NCBI GenBank assembly: GCA_902826695.1
Contig: CADEFU010000020.1
Span: 1-37,432, forward strand
From: an uncultured Alphaproteobacteria bacterium
Lineage (GTDB): Bacteria > Pseudomonadota > Alphaproteobacteria > Micropepsales > Micropepsaceae
Length of the DNA: 37,432 bases
Direction: 5' to 3'
Positions 25,556 through 33,476 of the stretch are shown piece by piece (the stretch's first letter is position 1; every line of letters begins with the position of its first letter). The translations under genes were made by a program, and so were the position numbers. The notes beneath the pieces were generated by a model. The model was not told where the DNA came from. It saw only the letters and a list, made by a program, of their open reading frames with translations, and ran no database searches.

Positions 25556-26545
25556 TTACCAGCAGAAGCGCCAGCGATGGTGTCCCCATTGACGCGGCCA
25601 ATGCCGGTCACGCCAACCGTAGTGGCCCCAACGCGGATTCCCCGCACGCCAGCACAAGCCATTGTAATCCCAAGCCCACCACGCGTCGTCGTAGTACCAC
25701 CAATACGAATCGTCGAAGTAGCGAAGCGAGATGTACCAACGCCAGCTGTCATCCCAACCGTCGTTGTACCAGTGCGGATACCAATAGTTGCTGTAGTAGT
25801 AGTGGTGCGAACGCCATCTTTGGTGCCGTCTCACATCCCGCCAACGGTTGTGATCGTTCCAACGATTATCCCAATGACGGTCGCGGTCACGCCAACGATC
25901 GCGGTGGCGCCAACGGTCATGGTCGCCATGGCCCCAACGGTCGGGCGAGGCGCCTGGTCCGCCACGCGGCCCGGGAGGATTTTCCCAGTTCGTGCCAGGT
26001 CCACCACGCGGTCCGGGTGGATTGTCGTCACGGTCGCGATGGCGCCAACGGTCACGGTCGCCATGAGCCCAACGGTCGGGCGAGGCGCCCGGCCCACCAC
26101 GCGGACCGGGAGGATTCTCCCAGTTCGTGCCAGGTCCACCGCGCGGTCCCGGCGGATTGTTGTCGCGGTCGCGATGGCGCCAGCGCGGGCCAGCGCCCGG
26201 CCCGCCAGCGGGACCTGGGGGATTACCCCAGTTCGTGCCCGGACCGCCCGCGGGTCCGGGTGGATTGTTGTGCGTCCAGCGTGGACCAGCGCCTGGCCCG
26301 CCGGCCGGCCCCGGAGGATTACCCCAGTTCGTGCCGGGACCTCCCGCGGGTCCAGGAGGATTGCCACCACGATGGCGCCAGCCACCGCCGTCGTTACCTC
26401 CGCCACCGCGGCCTTCGTGTGCCGTCTGGTCGCCGCCACCACGATGATGACGACCGCCGTCGCCGCGCTCGGCCCAAGCCGGCGCGACGAACATGCTCAA
26501 GCTCAGCGCGGCTGCCAGCGCCGGAGCAAGAGATTTCATCCTCAT
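25556..26545 (-). CDS. Secreted NPPGP-repeat protein, unknown function
   Basis: The 329-residue product has a signal peptide (MRMKSLAPALAAALSL to AWAE, cleavage near 25). Residues from about 60 to 190 contain eight copies of NPPGP[AR]GGPG, arranged as four units of two, each unit ending in a P[DR]RW motif. The first two units use Ala (GPAGG), the last two Arg (GPRGG) with RDRW and HGD inserts, so the repeat evolved by duplication. The last 110 residues are rich in Trp, Tyr, Arg and Asp, and the protein ends RWRFCW. The N-terminal mature part is Gly/His-rich. It may be a surface or matrix protein; collagen-like Gly-Pro content is notable but not a true Gly-X-Y run. The minus strand is chosen for the signal peptide and an AAAGGAA before the ATG. 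Confidence 0.75.
   Translation of the reverse strand: MRMKSLAPALAAALSLSMFVAPAWAERGDGGRHHRGGGDQTAHEGRGGGGNDGGGWRHRGGNPPGPAGGPGTNWGNPPGPAGGPGAGPRWTHNNPPGPAGGPGTNWGNPPGPAGGPGAGPRWRHRDRDNNPPGPRGGPGTNWENPPGPRGGPGASPDRWAHGDRDRWRHRDRDDNPPGPRGGPGTNWENPPGPRGGPGASPDRWGHGDHDRWRHRDRWRDRDRHWDNRWNDHNRWRDVRRHQRWRSHHYYYSNYWYPHWYNDGWDDSWRWYISLRYFDDSYWWYYDDAWWAWDYNGLCWRAGNPRWGHYGWRDRHWPRQWGHHRWRFCW
25740..26400 (-). repeat. Tandem repeat region within the NPPGP protein
   Basis: The DNA repeats in units of roughly 100-130 bases carry two NPPGP[AR]GGPG motifs each. Variation between units (A to R, added RDRDR and HGDRD stretches) suggests expansion by recombination or slippage. Exact unit edges would need self-alignment; the range given is approximate. 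Confidence 0.55.
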
Positions 26546-26574
26546 TTCCTTTGACCTTTCACTAGGTAGTCCCC

Positions 26575-26601
26575 AGGGTCGGCTTTTGCGCTGCCGGCCC
26601 T
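26575..26601. other. Hairpin between the NPPGP gene and galE
   Basis: AGGGTCGGC at 26575-26583 pairs with GCCGGCCCT at 26593-26601 with one G-U type pair, loop of 9 bases. It lies in the 101-base gap of two divergent genes, where a terminator is not expected, so it may be an operator or a 5' leader structure. Confidence 0.3.
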
Positions 26602-26646
26602 GAATGGTGCATGAACGGCGCGTTTAGAATCGTGGATACGGAACAC

Positions 26647-27630
26647 ATGAAAGTGCTGCTGATCGGCGGAGCTGGCTACATCGGCAGCTCCATCGCTTAC
26701 CATCTGGTCGACATGGGCCACGAGCCCGTGATTTTGGACAACCTGTCGACCGGCTCTCGCGAAGCGGTCCCGCCCGCCGCACCCTTCATCGAAGCGGATT
26801 GCGGCGACCAAGCCGCGCTAGAGCGAACGATTCGCGAGCACAAAATCACTGCGGCCGTCCAACTGGCCGCCGCCATTCGCGTCGATGAATCCGTCACCGA
26901 CCCGGCAAAGTACTATTTCAACAACACCGTCAAATCGCTGAGTGTCTTCACCACCTGCGCAAAAATGGGCGTCACGGACTTCGTGTTCTCCTCGACCGCA
27001 GCGGTCTATGGCGAAGCAAGCGCGGGCCTCATCACCGAGACCGTTCCGACCCAGCCCGCAAATCCCTACGGCCACTCGAAGCTCGCCAGCGAATTCATGC
27101 TGCGCGACATCGCCCGTGTCGGCGGTATGCGCGCGACGATCTTCCGGTACTTCAATGTTGCCGGCGCTGACCCCAGACTTCGCAACGGGCAGCGCACGAA
27201 ACTTGCAACGCACCTCGTCAAGGTAGCCTCCGAAGTCGCGGCGGGCATCCGCCCCCACCTCGATGTGTACGGCACCGACTATCCGACCGCCGACGGCACC
27301 GCGATCCGCGACTACATCCACATCACCGACCTGGCCGACGCTCACGTTTTGGCGCTCACAAAGCCCGGCACGCCAGGACAAACCAGGCTTTACAATTGCG
27401 GTTATGGCACCGGCCATTCCGTGCGTGAGGTCGTAGCCGCCTTCGACAAAGTGCTGAACCACGCCTTGCCCACCCAGAACAAACCGCGCCGCGCCGGTGA
27501 TGTCGCCTCGCTTGTCTGCGATTCCCGCAAGCTCAAGACCGAACTCGGCTGGACCCCGCGCCACGCCTCGATCGACACGATCGTCGAAACGGCACTGAAC
27601 TGGGAACGCAAACTCACTGCCGGCAGCTAG
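26647..27630 (+). CDS. galE: UDP-glucose 4-epimerase
   Basis: GalE interconverts UDP-glucose and UDP-galactose, feeding polysaccharide synthesis. The 327-residue product has GGAGYIG (7-14), the catalytic Ser116/Thr117 region (VFSSTAAVYG), Tyr141 and Lys145 (NPYGHSKLASE), and the RYFNVAGADP motif that marks GalE. An ATG at 26611 is in frame, but the family begins at 26647, preceded by ACGGAA. It diverges from the NPPGP gene and overlaps the following convergent gene by 4 bases. With the dehydrogenase and second epimerase it makes a sugar-nucleotide set. Confidence 0.93.
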   Translation: MKVLLIGGAGYIGSSIAYHLVDMGHEPVILDNLSTGSREAVPPAAPFIEADCGDQAALERTIREHKITAAVQLAAAIRVDESVTDPAKYYFNNTVKSLSVFTTCAKMGVTDFVFSSTAAVYGEASAGLITETVPTQPANPYGHSKLASEFMLRDIARVGGMRATIFRYFNVAGADPRLRNGQRTKLATHLVKVASEVAAGIRPHLDVYGTDYPTADGTAIRDYIHITDLADAHVLALTKPGTPGQTRLYNCGYGTGHSVREVVAAFDKVLNHALPTQNKPRRAGDVASLVCDSRKLKTELGWTPRHASIDTIVETALNWERKLTAGS

Positions 27631-28172
27631 TGCACCGGCCGCAACTCGATCGTGGCGACGGCAAGGCGGCGATACAGATTGCGCCGCCGTGAGATCGGCA
27701 ACCACTCGTAAAGAAAAATCTCAAGTGGCCGCCAATTCGCAACCCAACCCAAGATGATGAGACTCTCGCGCGTAATCACGGTGAGCGGCCCCTCGCCGAT
27801 GACGACGTCGACGAACTGCGCCGCTGTAACGCACGCGATCAGCACGACGATCCCGATGAACAGCGACAGCCGCCCAACGCGGAACAACTCGCGCAGATCG
27901 CGGCCGACGGCGTCGGCCCGGTACGCAAAGAAGCGCTTCATACCATCCTCGATGCCACCGGCCGCGCGCGACTGCGCCTCCGCCGCCGGTAAGTGAACGA
28001 CGATCTTGAACGGGCGGTCGCGCGGCAACTCGCGCGCCCAACCAACGATGTATTCCTCCGCGTCCCTATCCAGATCGCGCTCGTGAAATGGGTAGGGGTC
28101 GAGCGTTTCGAACAGCTGCGCGACCTCTTTCACGCTGAGTTCGATCGTCGACACGGCAGTGGGCGGCGGCAT
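27627..28172 (-). CDS. Two-helix membrane protein, unknown function
   Basis: I do not recognise a named family. The 181-residue product starts MPPPTAVSTIELSVKEVAQLF (first 20 residues MPPPTAVSTIELSVKEVAQL). Residues 1-95 are cytoplasmic-looking and charged (FETLDPYPFHERDLDRDAEE, DRPFKIVVHLP), then two membrane segments (about 101-122 and 134-157) and a basic tail (SRRRNLYRR). An upstream start at 28280 is possible but lies inside the metallo-beta-lactamase gene. It begins 22 bases after that gene's stop on the same strand, so they are probably co-transcribed. It converges with galE with a 4-base overlap. Confidence 0.7.
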   Translation of the reverse strand: MPPPTAVSTIELSVKEVAQLFETLDPYPFHERDLDRDAEEYIVGWARELPRDRPFKIVVHLPAAEAQSRAAGGIEDGMKRFFAYRADAVGRDLRELFRVGRLSLFIGIVVLIACVTAAQFVDVVIGEGPLTVITRESLIILGWVANWRPLEIFLYEWLPISRRRNLYRRLAVATIELRPVH

Positions 28173-28194
28173 CACGGGCACTCCCCTAGGCACC

Positions 28195-29559
28195 CTAACG
28201 TTCGAGTGCAACAGTCTCCAAGTGTTCCGGCACGTGCGAGTCCCAGCCAAGTTCGTCCTGTATGCGCAGCCGCAAGGCATCGGCGGCGGCTGGCTCGCCG
28301 TGAGTCACGAACGTTCTGCGGGGCGGCTTCTCGAAGCCCTTGAGCCAAGCCATGAGTTCACCACTGTCGGCATGCGCCGAGAGGTTGCCAAGCGCTACGA
28401 TCTCGGCACGGATCGGCACGTAATTGCCGTGGATCTTGACCTCTTCGGCGCCGCACACCATAGCGGCGCCGCGCGTTCCGCCCGCCTGAAACCCAGCAAA
28501 CACGATCGCGTTCTCAGCGTGTGGTCCGAACGCCGCGATGTGGTGCACGACGCGCCCACCCGTCGCCATCCCGCTGCCCGCGACGATGATCTTCGGCTCG
28601 CGCGACAGGTTCAGCTGTTTGGATTCCTCGATCGAATTCACGATCTTGGCGACCCTGCACATCGCCTCGCAGTCGGCTTCGCTCAAACGGTGTTCGCTGC
28701 GATGGCGGCGATAGATATCTGTCGCATCCTTGGCCATCGGGCTGTTCAGGAACACCGGCGTAGCGGCGCCGATCTTCTTCGTCGCCTTCAGGCGGGCGAT
28801 CGCCAGCAGCAACGTTTGCGTGCGGCCGACAGCAAAGGCGGGGATCACCACCGTGCCCCCGCGCGCGATCGTGCGGTTGATGACTTCGCCGAGCTTTGCG
28901 TCCGGGTCGTGGTTTTCGTGGCTCCTGTTGCCATAGGTCGATTCCACGACCAGAAAGTCAGCGCGGGGCATCGGCTCCGGCGGGCGCATAAGCGTATCGT
29001 GCTGGCGGCCCAAATCACCGCTAAAGGCGAGCGTCATTCGCCCGCTCGACAGGCGCAAGGTGGCCGCACCCAGAATGTGGCCTGCGCGGGCGAAAGTTGC
29101 ACGCAACGCCGGCACGGGCTCAAAGTCGTGGCCGAAGGGCACCGTCACCAGGTGCCTCAGCGCCGCCGCCGCATCGCGCTCTGTATAGAGCGGGAGCGCC
29201 GGATGGTGCTTCGAGTAACCGAGCCGGTTTGCGCGCTCAGCGTCTTCTTCCGCAAGGCGCGCGCTGTCGGGCAGTAGGATGTGGCAGAGATCGGCCGTCG
29301 CCTCCGTGCAATAGACGCGGCCGCGAAAGCCCTTCTTGATCAGCACCGGCACATAGCCCGAATGATCGATATGCGCATGCGTCAAGACGACGGCGCCGAT
29401 CCCGGAAGGATCGAACGGCGGCTTGTCCCAATTGCGCAGACGCAGCGGCTTAAAACCTTGGAACAACCCGCAATCGACAAGCAGGCTGTCGTTGCCCGCG
29501 TGGACCAGATACTTGGAGCCCGTGACCGTCCCGGCCGCCCCCAGAAACTGTAATTTCAT
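28195..29559 (-). CDS. Beta-CASP metallo-beta-lactamase nuclease
   Basis: This family of zinc nucleases processes RNA or DNA. The 454-residue product begins MKLQFLGAAGTVTGSKYLV, with the metal motif HAHIDHSG (61-68), the GHDFEP and SGDLGR segments carrying further ligands, the beta-CASP part (VFLNSPMAKDATDIY and VAGSGMATGGRVVHH), and the C-terminal THGEP of the RMMBL domain. It is like YSH1/CPSF73-type bacterial RNases (COG1236). The upstream ATG at 29574 is less likely. Its leader of about 250 bases holds the FNR-type box at its far end. The following membrane protein gene may depend on it. Confidence 0.9.
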   Translation of the reverse strand: MKLQFLGAAGTVTGSKYLVHAGNDSLLVDCGLFQGFKPLRLRNWDKPPFDPSGIGAVVLTHAHIDHSGYVPVLIKKGFRGRVYCTEATADLCHILLPDSARLAEEDAERANRLGYSKHHPALPLYTERDAAAALRHLVTVPFGHDFEPVPALRATFARAGHILGAATLRLSSGRMTLAFSGDLGRQHDTLMRPPEPMPRADFLVVESTYGNRSHENHDPDAKLGEVINRTIARGGTVVIPAFAVGRTQTLLLAIARLKATKKIGAATPVFLNSPMAKDATDIYRRHRSEHRLSEADCEAMCRVAKIVNSIEESKQLNLSREPKIIVAGSGMATGGRVVHHIAAFGPHAENAIVFAGFQAGGTRGAAMVCGAEEVKIHGNYVPIRAEIVALGNLSAHADSGELMAWLKGFEKPPRRTFVTHGEPAAADALRLRIQDELGWDSHVPEHLETVALER

Positions 29560-29574
29560 CCTCGCACCCAGCAC

Positions 29575-29878
29575 TGATTGTCATGCAGTGCGACGAGGTA
29601 TGACACGAGATGCGGCCTGCCTTGCTGGGGTCATGGAGTCGCGGACGATGGGTCAAGCATCAACCCTCATGGTCCGTTTCCGTTTGATGTGGGGCGCCGG
29701 CTTTCGCGATGTTCCAATCGTCGATCGAGGCCTTCAAGGGCTCAGAACGCGATCGCTTCGCGAGCTGTGGGACCACGTGCGCTAAGCCCATGCAAGCGCA
29801 GTAGTGGGATTGACCTAAGTCAAGGCCCGCTTGTTGGTGTTCCGCCATTGTCGCAAGCAAACGCCGCAGGAGTCCGAA
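29575..29878. other. Divergent intergenic region before DUF2189 gene
   Basis: 304 bases with no convincing gene. A 31-codon plus-strand frame at 29709-29804 has no ribosome binding site. The FNR-type box at 29810-29823 is the main feature. Confidence 0.6.
29810..29823 (+). promoter_or_regulatory. FNR/FixK-type box
   Basis: TTGAC-CTAA-GTCAA is a perfect palindrome of the FNR/FixK family. It is centred about 62 bases before the DUF2189 gene start, a position suited to activation from near -41 if the leader is about 20 bases. FNR/FixK proteins switch genes on at low oxygen, which fits the cbb3 oxidase genes next door. Confidence 0.7.
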
Positions 29879-30679
29879 ATGGCGCACCCGACAACCGCAC
29901 CGCGCTGGGCCGCCAAGAGCCCGTTGGTAATCCATGCGCCCACGATGGACGATCCCTGGCGGTGGCTCGGTCGCGGGTGGCGGGATCTTTGGCGCAAGCC
30001 TCTGCTCAGCCTCGGCTATGGCGCCGCATTCGTGGCCATCGGTCTGCTCGTGACCGCGGGGCTTTGGGCGTCGGGCCTTGAGTCGATGGCGCCGGCGCTG
30101 GCGGCGGGCTTCACGCTACTTGGCCCAGTGCTCGCGGTTGGCCTCTATGAGATGAGCCGCCGCTACGAAGCTGATGAACCCGTAACGCTGCGCGAGGTCA
30201 TCGCGCCGCGCCTGCCCTCGCCGCCGCAATTCGCCTTCCTCGCCTTTGCGCTGATGTTCCTGTTCCTGGCGTGGTTGCGACTCGCGACGCTGAACTATGC
30301 GCTCTTCACCTACGGCGACTACAGACCCATTGGCGACTTTGTAGTCTTCGCGCTGACGACCGAGCAGGGCTTGACGATGATCGTTTTGGGTTCCCTGATG
30401 GGCGGCGCGCTCGCCGCGATCGCTTATGCAATCAGCGTCATTTCGGTACCCCTGCTGTTGCGCCACGACGTCGACGTGCTGACCGCGATCTGGGTCAGCG
30501 TCCAGACCGTGCTCAACCATCCCGGCCCGATGCTGCTCTGGGCGTGGCTCATCGCAATCCTCACTGCCATCGGCCTTGCCACGATGTTCGTGGGGCTGAT
30601 CGTCGTCTTTCCGTTGGTCGGGCATGCGACGTGGCACGCCTATCGCACGATAGTGGCAGGCGAGCGCTCAACGCACTGA
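29879..30679 (+). CDS. DUF2189-like integral membrane protein
   Basis: The 266-residue product starts MAHPTTAPRWAAKSPLVIHAP and has about six membrane segments (near 42-65, 68-91, 116-136 and further on), with DDPWRWLGRGWRDLWRKP before the first. The pattern fits DUF2189 (predicted inner-membrane proteins). AGGAG lies 6 bases before the ATG. The FNR-type box upstream suggests induction at low oxygen, together with the cbb3 genes that lie convergent to it. Its last 12 bases overlap the end of ccoS on the other strand. Confidence 0.8.
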   Translation: MAHPTTAPRWAAKSPLVIHAPTMDDPWRWLGRGWRDLWRKPLLSLGYGAAFVAIGLLVTAGLWASGLESMAPALAAGFTLLGPVLAVGLYEMSRRYEADEPVTLREVIAPRLPSPPQFAFLAFALMFLFLAWLRLATLNYALFTYGDYRPIGDFVVFALTTEQGLTMIVLGSLMGGALAAIAYAISVISVPLLLRHDVDVLTAIWVSVQTVLNHPGPMLLWAWLIAILTAIGLATMFVGLIVVFPLVGHATWHAYRTIVAGERSTH

Positions 30680-30823
30680 GTCGTCTTCATCGTCGATCAG
30701 GACGCGATGCGCGGCGCCGTCGAGATCCTCGTACTGCCCCGACTTTAGCGTCCAGAAGAAAACCGCGACGCCGAGCGCGCCCAACACGATCGCGGCGATG
30801 GTGAGCACAAGGAACGCGTCCAT
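30668..30823 (-). CDS. ccoS: cbb3 oxidase maturation protein CcoS
   Basis: CcoS is a small single-helix protein needed for heme and copper insertion into cbb3 oxidase. The 51-residue product starts MDAFLVLTIAAIVLG, with one membrane helix (about 4-25) followed by FFWTLKSGQYEDLDGAAHR, the family's characteristic SGQ-(Y/F)-(D/E)-D-L-(D/E) motif. It starts 2 bases after the ccoI stop. It is last in the ccoG-ccoH-ccoI-ccoS run and ends overlapping the convergent DUF2189 gene by 12 bases. Confidence 0.93.
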   Translation of the reverse strand: MDAFLVLTIAAIVLGALGVAVFFWTLKSGQYEDLDGAAHRVLIDDEDDSVR

Positions 30824-30825
30824 CG

Positions 30826-33003
30826 TCAACCCCGCGACAGCCTGAGAGCGTTCAACATCACGATAAGCGACGATGCGGACATGGCAACCGCCGCAATCAA
30901 CGGCGTGACCAGTCCGGCTGCCGCCAGCGGCACGGCAAGCGCGTTGTAAGCGGCCGCGAATGCGAAGTTCTGGAATACCAGCCGGCGCGCGGCGCGCGCA
31001 ACATCGACGGCCTCCGCGATCGGCGCCAGCGCATCGCCCTGCAAAACCATGTCTGCCGCAGCCTGACTCGCCTGTGCCGCAGCAGCGGGCGAAATCGATA
31101 CATGCGCGAGCGCCAGGGCCGCCGCATCGTTCAGGCCATCGCCCACCATCAGCGTCTTGTGCCCGCCAGCACGTAGCGCCTCAAGCCGCTCCGTCTTTTG
31201 CTTCGGATCGCTGAGCGCCCGCCACACGGCGATCCCCGCCTGCCGCGCCACAGCTTCGGCAGGTGCGTTGCGGTCGCCCGACAGCATCTCAACATCGAAG
31301 CCGCGCACAGACAGCGCAGCAACCGTCGATGCCGCGTCCGCCCTAACCCGATCCTCGAACTTCAGGCAGACCGGTGCTGCCGTCCCCTTCTTGAACCAAA
31401 GCTGCGTCGCATCGCCCTCATCGGCAACGCCCACCCACGCCGCTCGCCCAAGCCGCATTTGCACGCCGTCAAGGGTCGCCTCAAGCCCTTCGCCGACGGT
31501 CTCCGACACCCCCGGGGCCACGGCACCCGGCCCCGCCGCCTCCGCAAGAGCGCGCGACAACGGATGTTTGCTCGCCCGCGCCAGCGACGCTGCAAGCGCA
31601 AGATCACCGCCCGAAATCGCATCCGCGTTGGCGAGCAGCGGCCGCCCCTCGGTAAGCGTGCCCGTCTTGTCGAACACAGCGGTGTCGGCATCCGCCAGGC
31701 GCTCCAACGCGTCGCCTGATTTCACGAGAAGCCCCGATCGGAACAGCCGACTTGTTGCCACGATCTGCACGGCTGGCACGGCCAAACCCAGCGCACACGG
31801 GCATGTAATGATTAGCAGCGCAATCGCGTTCGTCAGCGCCGCATAGACGCCGATCCCGAACGCCCACCCGCCGAGGAACACTGCAAGAGCGAGCCCGTGC
31901 ACCACCGGCACGTAAAGTGCCGCCGCCCGGTCGGCCAGCTTGACATAGCGCCCGCGCGCCTGCTGTCCGGCCTCAAGCAGCCGCGCCATCTCTGCGACAA
32001 GCGAATCCTGTACGCGCGCCGTCGCCCGAACGAACATCGGCTGCCCAAGTACAAGCGACCCCGCACGCAGCGTTTCACCCTCAGCTACAGTGACCGGCAA
32101 GCTCTCGCCCGTCACCAAGGCCACGTCAACGTCACCCCGCCCGCTCTCGATAATCGCATCGACAGGCGCACGGTCGCCCGCAGCCAGCAGCAGCCGGTCA
32201 CCCGCCGCGATATCACCGGCCGCAACAACAGCACCCCGCCCTTCCGCATCAAACCGCGTTACCGTCACCGTCTGCATCGCGGCAAGGTCGAGCGCGGCCG
32301 AGCGCGCCTGGCGCCGCAGCAGATGATCGAGATAGCGCCCGATCAGCAGCAAGAACGGCAAGCTCACGGCCGCATCGAAGTACGTGTACTTACCGCCTTG
32401 AACGGCCTCCGCGATACTCAAGCCGAGCGCCAGAAAAATCCCGAGCGTGATCGGCACGTCCATGTTTGCGCGCATCTGCGCCAAACTCGCGAACGCCGAG
32501 CGAAAGAACGGCCGCCCCGCATAAAGCGCACCCGGGATTGCGATCAACCCAGACAGCCAATGGAACAGCGAGCGCGTGCCTTCGCCCATTTCGCCGTCGA
32601 ACCCCGCCCAAACGGAGATCGACAGAAACATCACGTTCGACGCCGCAAAGCCCGAAACGGCCAAACAGCGCAACAGGAAGCGCCCCTCTTCATCGTCCTG
32701 CCGCAGCATCGCTGCCGGATCGTAAGGAAACGCCTCGAAGCCAAGCTCACCCACACGCGCGACGATCGCATCTGCGCTTGTGCGCGTGCCTCGCCAGCGC
32801 ACCCTGAGTTTCGCCGTCGAGAGATTCACGCGCGCCTCTTCGACGCCCGGCATTGCCGAAACGCCGCGCTCGATCTTCGCGATACAGCCCGCACAGCGCA
32901 TGCCCTTGACCGCGAGTTCGAGCCTCGATGCGCCGCCTTCGTCGCGCCGCACAAACGGTGCGGGGTCGATACGTAGCGCCTGGCTGAACGTCGCCGCCGT
33001 CAT
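30826..33003 (-). CDS. ccoI: Copper-translocating P-type ATPase CcoI
   Basis: CcoI (FixI) exports copper so that the cbb3 oxidase can be loaded. The 725-residue product has an N-terminal heavy-metal domain with GMRCAGC (Cys37, Cys40), transmembrane helices, TGES (298-301), the ion-path CPC (401-403), the phosphorylation site DKTGT (Asp445) and the hinge GDGLND near residue 635. It overlaps ccoH by four bases (ATGA). Standard position within ccoGHIS. Confidence 0.97.
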   Translation of the reverse strand: MTAATFSQALRIDPAPFVRRDEGGASRLELAVKGMRCAGCIAKIERGVSAMPGVEEARVNLSTAKLRVRWRGTRTSADAIVARVGELGFEAFPYDPAAMLRQDDEEGRFLLRCLAVSGFAASNVMFLSISVWAGFDGEMGEGTRSLFHWLSGLIAIPGALYAGRPFFRSAFASLAQMRANMDVPITLGIFLALGLSIAEAVQGGKYTYFDAAVSLPFLLLIGRYLDHLLRRQARSAALDLAAMQTVTVTRFDAEGRGAVVAAGDIAAGDRLLLAAGDRAPVDAIIESGRGDVDVALVTGESLPVTVAEGETLRAGSLVLGQPMFVRATARVQDSLVAEMARLLEAGQQARGRYVKLADRAAALYVPVVHGLALAVFLGGWAFGIGVYAALTNAIALLIITCPCALGLAVPAVQIVATSRLFRSGLLVKSGDALERLADADTAVFDKTGTLTEGRPLLANADAISGGDLALAASLARASKHPLSRALAEAAGPGAVAPGVSETVGEGLEATLDGVQMRLGRAAWVGVADEGDATQLWFKKGTAAPVCLKFEDRVRADAASTVAALSVRGFDVEMLSGDRNAPAEAVARQAGIAVWRALSDPKQKTERLEALRAGGHKTLMVGDGLNDAAALALAHVSISPAAAAQASQAAADMVLQGDALAPIAEAVDVARAARRLVFQNFAFAAAYNALAVPLAAAGLVTPLIAAVAMSASSLIVMLNALRLSRG

Positions 33004-33476
33004 TTCAGCACCACACGCCGTCTCGCCTCAAACGCAACATCCCCTTTCTTTGTACGCACAATCACGTCCCACACGCCCGGCGCAAGGTCGGCAGCAAGGG
33101 CCCGATAGTTGCCGTCGCCGGCGGGGCTAAGGTCGATCGTGCGGTCAAGGCGCGCGTCCGTGGGCCTTTGCAGCACGGCTTCGACGGTCAACGCACTCTT
33201 CGCCTCACCGCCGCGATCCACGATTTTAGTGCTGATTGTGGTGCCGCCACTCTGATGCTCAGCCTCAATTGTCGCCTTCCAGCCGAGCGCCGCTTGCTCC
33301 GCGCGCGCCTCCAGCGTCCGGTTGTACTCGAGGCCCTTCAAGTATGGCTTCGACACATCTTCGCCCGAGAACGTCCCGATCGCGTACATCGTGAATACGA
33401 CATTGACCGCGATCGTGACCCCGAAGAACGCCAACATCATCACCAGCACATGCCAGCCCTTGAGTTCCGTGGTCAT
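33000..33476 (-). CDS. ccoH: cbb3 accessory protein CcoH (FixH)
   Basis: CcoH is a bitopic membrane protein that stabilises early cbb3 assembly. The 158-residue product starts MTTELKGWHVLVMMLAFFGVT, with one membrane helix near residues 10-32 followed by NVVFTMYAIGTFSG and a periplasmic beta-rich domain (DVIVRTKKGDVAFEARRRVVLK at the end). It overlaps ccoG and ccoI by four bases each, giving coupled translation. Confidence 0.92.
   Translation of the reverse strand: MTTELKGWHVLVMMLAFFGVTIAVNVVFTMYAIGTFSGEDVSKPYLKGLEYNRTLEARAEQAALGWKATIEAEHQSGGTTISTKIVDRGGEAKSALTVEAVLQRPTDARLDRTIDLSPAGDGNYRALAADLAPGVWDVIVRTKKGDVAFEARRRVVLK

Noticed and set aside
25544..26554. 336-codon plus-strand frame over the NPPGP gene
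   Set aside because: It is Val/Pro/Ala/Arg-rich shadow sequence without a signal peptide, and its ends simply bracket the minus-strand gene, which has a signal peptide and ribosome binding site.
29709..29804. 31-codon plus-strand frame starting MFQSSIEAFKG
   Set aside because: No ribosome binding site, too short, and in a divergent promoter region; the start hints at a phasin-like fragment but the evidence is too thin.
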